Shown here: piece after piece, positions 60,213 to 64,000 of the stretch | Numbering within the stretch: the stretch's first letter is position 1 | Layout of the letters: every line of letters begins with the position of its first letter | Made by a program: the position numbers and the translations under genes | Notes under the pieces: model-generated | The model's input: only the letters and a program-made list of their open reading frames with translations | What the model was told of the DNA's origin: nothing | Database searches by the model: none | Source: Chryseobacterium vrystaatense | GTDB taxonomy: Bacteria > Bacteroidota > Bacteroidia > Flavobacteriales > Weeksellaceae | Direction of reading: 5' to 3' | DNA length: 64,000 nucleotides | Assembly (NCBI RefSeq): GCF_000737765.1 | Contig: NZ_JPRI01000003.1 | Span: forward strand, 1 to 64,000

Positions 60213-61310
60213 ATGACAATAAGCGAAGTAATTTCAAAAATAGAGAACCGTATTCCATTGCAGCAGGCAGAAGATTTTGACAATGTAGGATTACTGTGTG
60301 GAGCTCCGGAGAGAAATGTCAGCGGAATACTGGTTTGCCACGATGCCCTCGAAAATGTTGTGGATGAAGCTATTCAGAAAAACTGCAATCTTATAGTATG
60401 TTTTCATCCCATTATTTTCTCAGGGTTAAAATCTTTAACCGGGAAAAATTATGTAGAAAGAGCAGTATTGAAAGCTATTGAAAATAAAATAGCCATTTAT
60501 GCTATACACACAGCATTTGATAATGACTTGTTTGGAGTCAATTACGGAATATGCAGTCATCTGGGATTAAAGGATATGAAAATTCTTCAGCCGAAAAAGA
60601 ATAATCTGCAGCAGCTGACGGTTTTTGTGCCAAAGGAGCATTCCAGTCAGGTGAAGGAAGCTCTTTTTTCAGCCGGAGCAGGTAATATAGGTTTTTATGA
60701 CGAATGCAGCTTTACCCTTAACGGAAAAGGAACTTTCCGACCAATGGAAGGTTCCATACCATTCTCGGGACAACAAAACATTCGGGAAAACGCTGATGAA
60801 GATATGATCTCCGTTATTTTTGAAGGCTATAAACTGCGTGGTCTTATTTCAGCAATGAAGTCGGCGCATCCCTATGAAGAAGTTGCTTATCAGGTGTATC
60901 AGCTGGAGAATGAAAATCAACATTCCGGCTTGGGAATGTACGGTGATTTTGAGGAAGGAATAGATGAGCAGGATTTTTTAAGACTTGTGAAAGAAAAATT
61001 TGACCTTGAAGTAATCAAACATTCTGATTTTAACCATAAAAAAATAAAAAGAGTAGGGGTTCTTGGGGGATCCGGAGCCAGCGGAATAAAGTCTGCATTA
61101 TCCCGGAAATGTGATGCCTATCTCACTGGAGATATCAAATACCACGACTATTTTCTGGCAGAATCCAAAATGCTGATCTGTGACATAGGACATTATGAAT
61201 CCGAACAATTTGTAACTCAACAATTATTTGAAATTTTGTCGCAAAAATTTAGTACATTTGCAATTTCAAAATCTATTGAAAAAACAAACCCAGTAAATTA
61301 TTTCATTTAA
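60213..61310 (+). CDS. Nif3-like dinuclear metal centre protein
   Basis: A 365-aa member of the NIF3 (GTP cyclohydrolase I type 2-like, YbgI) family, which forms hexamers with a two-metal site. The N-terminal half has DNVGLLCG, NLIVCFHPIIF and the metal-binding ATHTAFDND-like IYAIHTAFDND. The C-terminal part has GVLGGSGAS, CDAYLTGDIKYHD and GHYESEQF. An inserted 100-residue domain (about 125-230, PxxHxxxVxxALFSAGAG) is the PII-like insert of the longer family form. Biochemical role unsettled. The next gene starts 3 nt later, the conserved Nif3 / zinc-ribbon gene pair of many bacteria. Confidence 0.93.
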   Translation: MTISEVISKIENRIPLQQAEDFDNVGLLCGAPERNVSGILVCHDALENVVDEAIQKNCNLIVCFHPIIFSGLKSLTGKNYVERAVLKAIENKIAIYAIHTAFDNDLFGVNYGICSHLGLKDMKILQPKKNNLQQLTVFVPKEHSSQVKEALFSAGAGNIGFYDECSFTLNGKGTFRPMEGSIPFSGQQNIRENADEDMISVIFEGYKLRGLISAMKSAHPYEEVAYQVYQLENENQHSGLGMYGDFEEGIDEQDFLRLVKEKFDLEVIKHSDFNHKKIKRVGVLGGSGASGIKSALSRKCDAYLTGDIKYHDYFLAESKMLICDIGHYESEQFVTQQLFEILSQKFSTFAISKSIEKTNPVNYFI

Positions 61311-61313
61311 GAT

Positions 61314-62090
61314 ATGGCAAAAACCAACGATATTTCAGTTGAAGAAAAATTAAGAGCTTTATACGATTTGCAGATCATTGATTCAAGATTGGATGAAATC
61401 CGAAATACCAGAGGAGAATTGCCAATTGAAGTTGAAGATCTTGAAATCGAGATTGAAGGACTTGAGAAAAGAGCTGAAAAATTTCATGCAGATATCAAAG
61501 ATCAGGATGACCAGATCAAAACAAAGCATGAAGTGATTAACCATGCAAAAACTTTAATTGAAAAATACAAATCTCAGCAGGATACGGTAAGAAACAATAA
61601 AGAGTTTGAAGCATTAGGAAAAGAAATGGAATTCCAGGAACTGGAAATTCAGCTTGCTGATAAAAGAATTAAAGAATTCGGAGTTAAAATTGCTCACAAA
61701 AATGAAACTTTAAGCGAACTTAACGGAAAAATCAGTGACTTAAAAAACCATTTAAAATTCAAGAAAGAAGAATTGGAAGGTCTTGTCTCTGAAACTCAAA
61801 AAGAAGAAGAATACTTAATAGAGCAGTCTAAAGAGTATGCAGGTAAGATTGACGAAAGATTGCTGGCTTCATATAACAGAATCAGAAGAAGCTCTATCAA
61901 CGGACTTGCTGTTGTAGGATTAGAAAGAGGTGCACCAAAAGGTTCATTCTTTACAATCCCTCCTCAGAAGCAGATGGAGATTGCTCAGAGAAAGAAAATC
62001 ATTATTGATGAGCACTCTGGAAAAATTCTTGTTGATGACGAATTGGTAATGGAAGAGAATGATAGAATGAAATCTGTAATTAAATTCTAA
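61314..62090 (+). CDS. Coiled-coil protein of the C4 zinc-ribbon family, all four Cys lost
   Basis: A 258-aa protein whose first 190 residues are a long antiparallel coiled coil (EEKLRALYDLQIIDSRLDEI at the start). In relatives the C-terminus is a C4 zinc ribbon of the form CGGCF ... IPPQ ... CxxCGRIL. Here the same framework is readable (PKGSFFTIPPQ and IDEHSGKIL), but the ligand positions are Pro208, Ser211, Asp232 and Ser235; the protein contains no cysteine at all. The fold may persist without metal. Encoded 3 nt after the Nif3-like gene. Function of the family is unclear (nucleic-acid binding suggested for relatives). Confidence 0.88.
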   Translation: MAKTNDISVEEKLRALYDLQIIDSRLDEIRNTRGELPIEVEDLEIEIEGLEKRAEKFHADIKDQDDQIKTKHEVINHAKTLIEKYKSQQDTVRNNKEFEALGKEMEFQELEIQLADKRIKEFGVKIAHKNETLSELNGKISDLKNHLKFKKEELEGLVSETQKEEEYLIEQSKEYAGKIDERLLASYNRIRRSSINGLAVVGLERGAPKGSFFTIPPQKQMEIAQRKKIIIDEHSGKILVDDELVMEENDRMKSVIKF

Positions 62091-62110
62091 TTACAGGCTT
62101 TACATAAAAT

Positions 62111-62142
62111 AAAAATGCTGCTTCAATCGAAACAGCATTTTT
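62111..62142. terminator. Bidirectional terminator (zinc-ribbon gene / WG-repeat gene)
   Basis: AAAAATGCTG (62111-62120) pairs with CAGCATTTTT (62133-62142). It suits both convergent genes. Confidence 0.87.
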
Positions 62143-62165
62143 TGTATTTAATTCCAATTGAAATT

Positions 62166-63863
62166 TTAAGGAGTACTTTTTATCAAATTCCCCAAAGAAT
62201 CCATGTATCCTATAGGAGTACCGTATTGGGAAAGATAATACATCCCGTTGTACCGTTTATCGATGCTTATTTCGTGATCATAGATAATAGGCAGAACTTC
62301 TTTCCCCTGCGTATTATAAACACCATATTTCCCATTCCTGTTGACAATAAAGAATTGATCTGAGCTTTTGATCTGGGTGTCAAATTGGGGAGAAATGATT
62401 TCTTTTCTCTCACCTACATTATAAACGCCCCATTTCTTTTTTCCTGAAGAGTCTTTTGCAATATATACATAAGGATCAAGAATGGATTCTATGATCATAT
62501 CATAGGTATTATTCAGAATAACTTTATAATCATTGTCCATAATTCCGTACTTATTATCTTTTTTGAAATAAATAAAACGATTGGGATGATTAGCACTCAT
62601 CAGTCTTTCTTCGTACAGACTGAACTTATCCGAAGCAACAAAGCATTCAGGAAGAATTTCATCGTACACAAAATCAGAAATCAATTTTCCCTGATGATTA
62701 ACAATCGCAAACTTATCTTTTTTTCTTAAACTGATAAAGGCTTCTGCCACATCATCAAATTCATTGGTTTTGAATCGCAGTTGGTCATAGTCAACATTAA
62801 ACTTAATAGGTTTGCCTTCAAGATTCATTAAGACGGTTTTTCTTTCCTGCGTCCCACTTGCTTCTATAGTCCCATTTAAAAAGTAATTGGATGGTTTGAT
62901 ATAGTCGTAAATAAATTCTGTGAGGGGTTTGAAATTTTTGGAAAAGACAGCGTATTTTTTACTCTTATTGGTAGCGAGGATCACCGGTGTTTTTTCATTC
63001 CCTGCCTGTGAAAAATAACTCATAGGTTCTTTAGACAGCAAATTTCCCTTGAGGTCATACGCATAGGTTCCGTTATCCCTGTTGGCCGATAAAAATAAGG
63101 CCTTATTCCAGAATGCTACATAGTTAAACTCTACAGGAAGGATCATTTTTTTTAGTGTTTTGTCATATACTCCTGACAATGACTTTCCATCTGTTGACTG
63201 TATTTGGAACAAGTTATCTGTGAACGGTTTTGCCGATCCTAAGCTTTTTGGAACGCCATAATTATCGGGACTGGCTTTTGTCCTGAACTGTAACCTGTTA
63301 TCTCTTTGGCTGTACTGAATTTTTTCTCCTTTTATATTTAAATAAATGTAATCCTCCTTTTTCCTGGCTTTAAAAATAGAATCTTTATAAATGGGCAAAG
63401 GCCATTTTTCCGGGCTTAATCTTCTTCCTACATGGTCGTATTCTTCATAGGTCAGCATATCATAAATAAAGGGTGTGATTAATTTTCCTTTATAATCTGA
63501 AATAGCCCATCCTTGCTCATTTTTCAAAAGAAAATGATCATGATAAGCGGAAAGTGCCGAATTGGTAAAGTACATACCTGCAATTTCCTCATAATCAGGT
63601 TTAAGTATTTCTTTACCATAAATATCAATGACTCCGAATTTTTTATTTTTCAACGTTACAGCATACACCAAAACCGGGTTTTTGCTGATCGTATCGAACT
63701 GGCTGATTCCATCATAACCATTTGCTTTCCGAAGCTTTGAATACTCAGTCTGTACCAAAATTCCGGCTTTGTCAGTTTCTAATTTCTTTTGACCATATGA
63801 AAAGACCGATAAAGTAATAAGAGCCGGTAGAATCAGTTGTGCAGTGAGAATACTCTTTTTCAT
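62166..63863 (-). CDS. WG-repeat protein, exported
   Basis: A 565-aa protein with signal peptide (residues 1-24) and about ten WG-type repeats of 45-60 residues, each of the pattern K-(Y/F)-(G/A)-(V/I) ... G-K-x-(I/L) ... Y-D-x-I. Clear units: KFGVIDIYGKEIL, KYAVFSKNFKPLT, KFAIVNHQGKLIS, KYGIMDNDYKVIL, KWGVYNVGERKEI and KYGVYNTQGKEVL. WG repeats fold as beta-propeller-like arrays of unknown ligand. CAAATATA at 63919-63926 (plus strand) is a TAnnTTTG element 55 nt before the start. Confidence 0.87.
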   Translation of the reverse strand: MKKSILTAQLILPALITLSVFSYGQKKLETDKAGILVQTEYSKLRKANGYDGISQFDTISKNPVLVYAVTLKNKKFGVIDIYGKEILKPDYEEIAGMYFTNSALSAYHDHFLLKNEQGWAISDYKGKLITPFIYDMLTYEEYDHVGRRLSPEKWPLPIYKDSIFKARKKEDYIYLNIKGEKIQYSQRDNRLQFRTKASPDNYGVPKSLGSAKPFTDNLFQIQSTDGKSLSGVYDKTLKKMILPVEFNYVAFWNKALFLSANRDNGTYAYDLKGNLLSKEPMSYFSQAGNEKTPVILATNKSKKYAVFSKNFKPLTEFIYDYIKPSNYFLNGTIEASGTQERKTVLMNLEGKPIKFNVDYDQLRFKTNEFDDVAEAFISLRKKDKFAIVNHQGKLISDFVYDEILPECFVASDKFSLYEERLMSANHPNRFIYFKKDNKYGIMDNDYKVILNNTYDMIIESILDPYVYIAKDSSGKKKWGVYNVGERKEIISPQFDTQIKSSDQFFIVNRNGKYGVYNTQGKEVLPIIYDHEISIDKRYNGMYYLSQYGTPIGYMDSLGNLIKSTP

Positions 63864-63956
63864 TAATAATGTATTTGAGAATAAAGGGTTATGAGTTAGT
63901 TTAAGGGTATGAATTGTTCAAATATACAAAATAGTGATGTTGCTATTTTTGTATTC

Positions 63957-63988
63957 AAAAAAAAGCTGCTTCATTTCTGAAACAGCTT
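63957..63988 (-). terminator. Terminator of a minus-strand gene beyond the right edge
   Basis: AAGCTGCTTCA (63963-63973), loop TTTC, TGAAACAGCTT (63978-63988), one internal mismatch. On the minus strand eight T follow (A-run 63957-63964), so the gene it ends lies to the right of the window. Confidence 0.7.
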
Positions 63989-64000
63989 GTTATCTTGTTA

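Overview
The window looks like a stretch of core chromosome from a member of the Flavobacteriia, most probably Chryseobacterium or a close relative in the Weeksellaceae. This rests on several observations. The DNA is AT-rich. Three large exported proteins end in type IX secretion (T9SS) type A sorting domains. Several promoters match the Bacteroidota pattern TTTG-N18-23-TAnnTTTG, often only 7-20 nt before the start codon, with no Shine-Dalgarno sequence. ProRS is of the archaeal/eukaryal type, and the branched-chain oxo-acid dehydrogenase E1 is an alpha-beta fusion. I saw no rRNA, tRNA, CRISPR array, insertion sequence, integrase or prophage gene. The taxonomic call is inference from family resemblance, not from a search.

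Layout. 0.2-7.2 kb (minus strand): M28 peptidase, a 78-aa protein, a DUF5686-type outer-membrane protein and alaS. 7.6-10.1 kb (plus): ECF sigma factor, a small zinc-binding anti-sigma candidate, a DUF417 membrane protein and an anchored MsrA-MsrB fusion, readable as an oxidative-stress or envelope-repair module. 10.1-13.3 kb (minus): two tandem paralogous membrane proteins and an ABC exporter pair behind a perfect palindrome. 13.4-20.2 kb (mostly plus): alpha/beta hydrolase, an odd AAA ATPase, a FAD oxidoreductase, two unknowns, prfB and a DedA protein. 20.2-30.1 kb (mostly minus): esterase lipoprotein, penicillin-binding-like hydrolase, DUF808 protein (plus), dnaJ-grpE, mntH, a DUF937-OmpA protein and proS. 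30.2-32.8 kb (plus): Gly/Trp/Asn-rich lipoprotein and a FadL-like outer-membrane protein. 32.8-41.2 kb: ZIP transporter with methyltransferase, THUMP RNA methyltransferase, AraC regulator with SDR, glycosyltransferase, and a PLP lyase divergent from an Lrp regulator. 41.4-48.1 kb (minus): serine hydrolase, bestrophin, fused E1 and a T9SS subtilase. 48.4-58.9 kb (plus): dnaE with a fused proofreading exonuclease and two T9SS adhesin-like proteins. 59.1-63.9 kb: potassium channel with a 52-aa membrane protein, Nif3-like protein, a coiled-coil protein with a decayed zinc ribbon, and a WG-repeat protein.

Most interesting points: DnaJ has only two of its four zinc-binding CxxCxGxG modules, exactly the pair that builds zinc site 2. 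The C4 zinc-ribbon family protein has lost all four cysteines. DnaE carries an N-terminal DEDDh exonuclease next to a degenerate PHP domain. The AAA ATPase has Ile in place of the Walker A Thr/Ser. The sigma/anti-sigma/DUF417/MsrAB cluster may be a stress regulon. Several perfect palindromes look like operators (ABC exporter, mntH, fused E1), and a 26-bp-arm palindrome without a U-tract lies beside dnaJ. Two T9SS genes share both a nearly identical C-terminal domain and the same terminator hairpin. I found no clear undescribed defence or mobile system.
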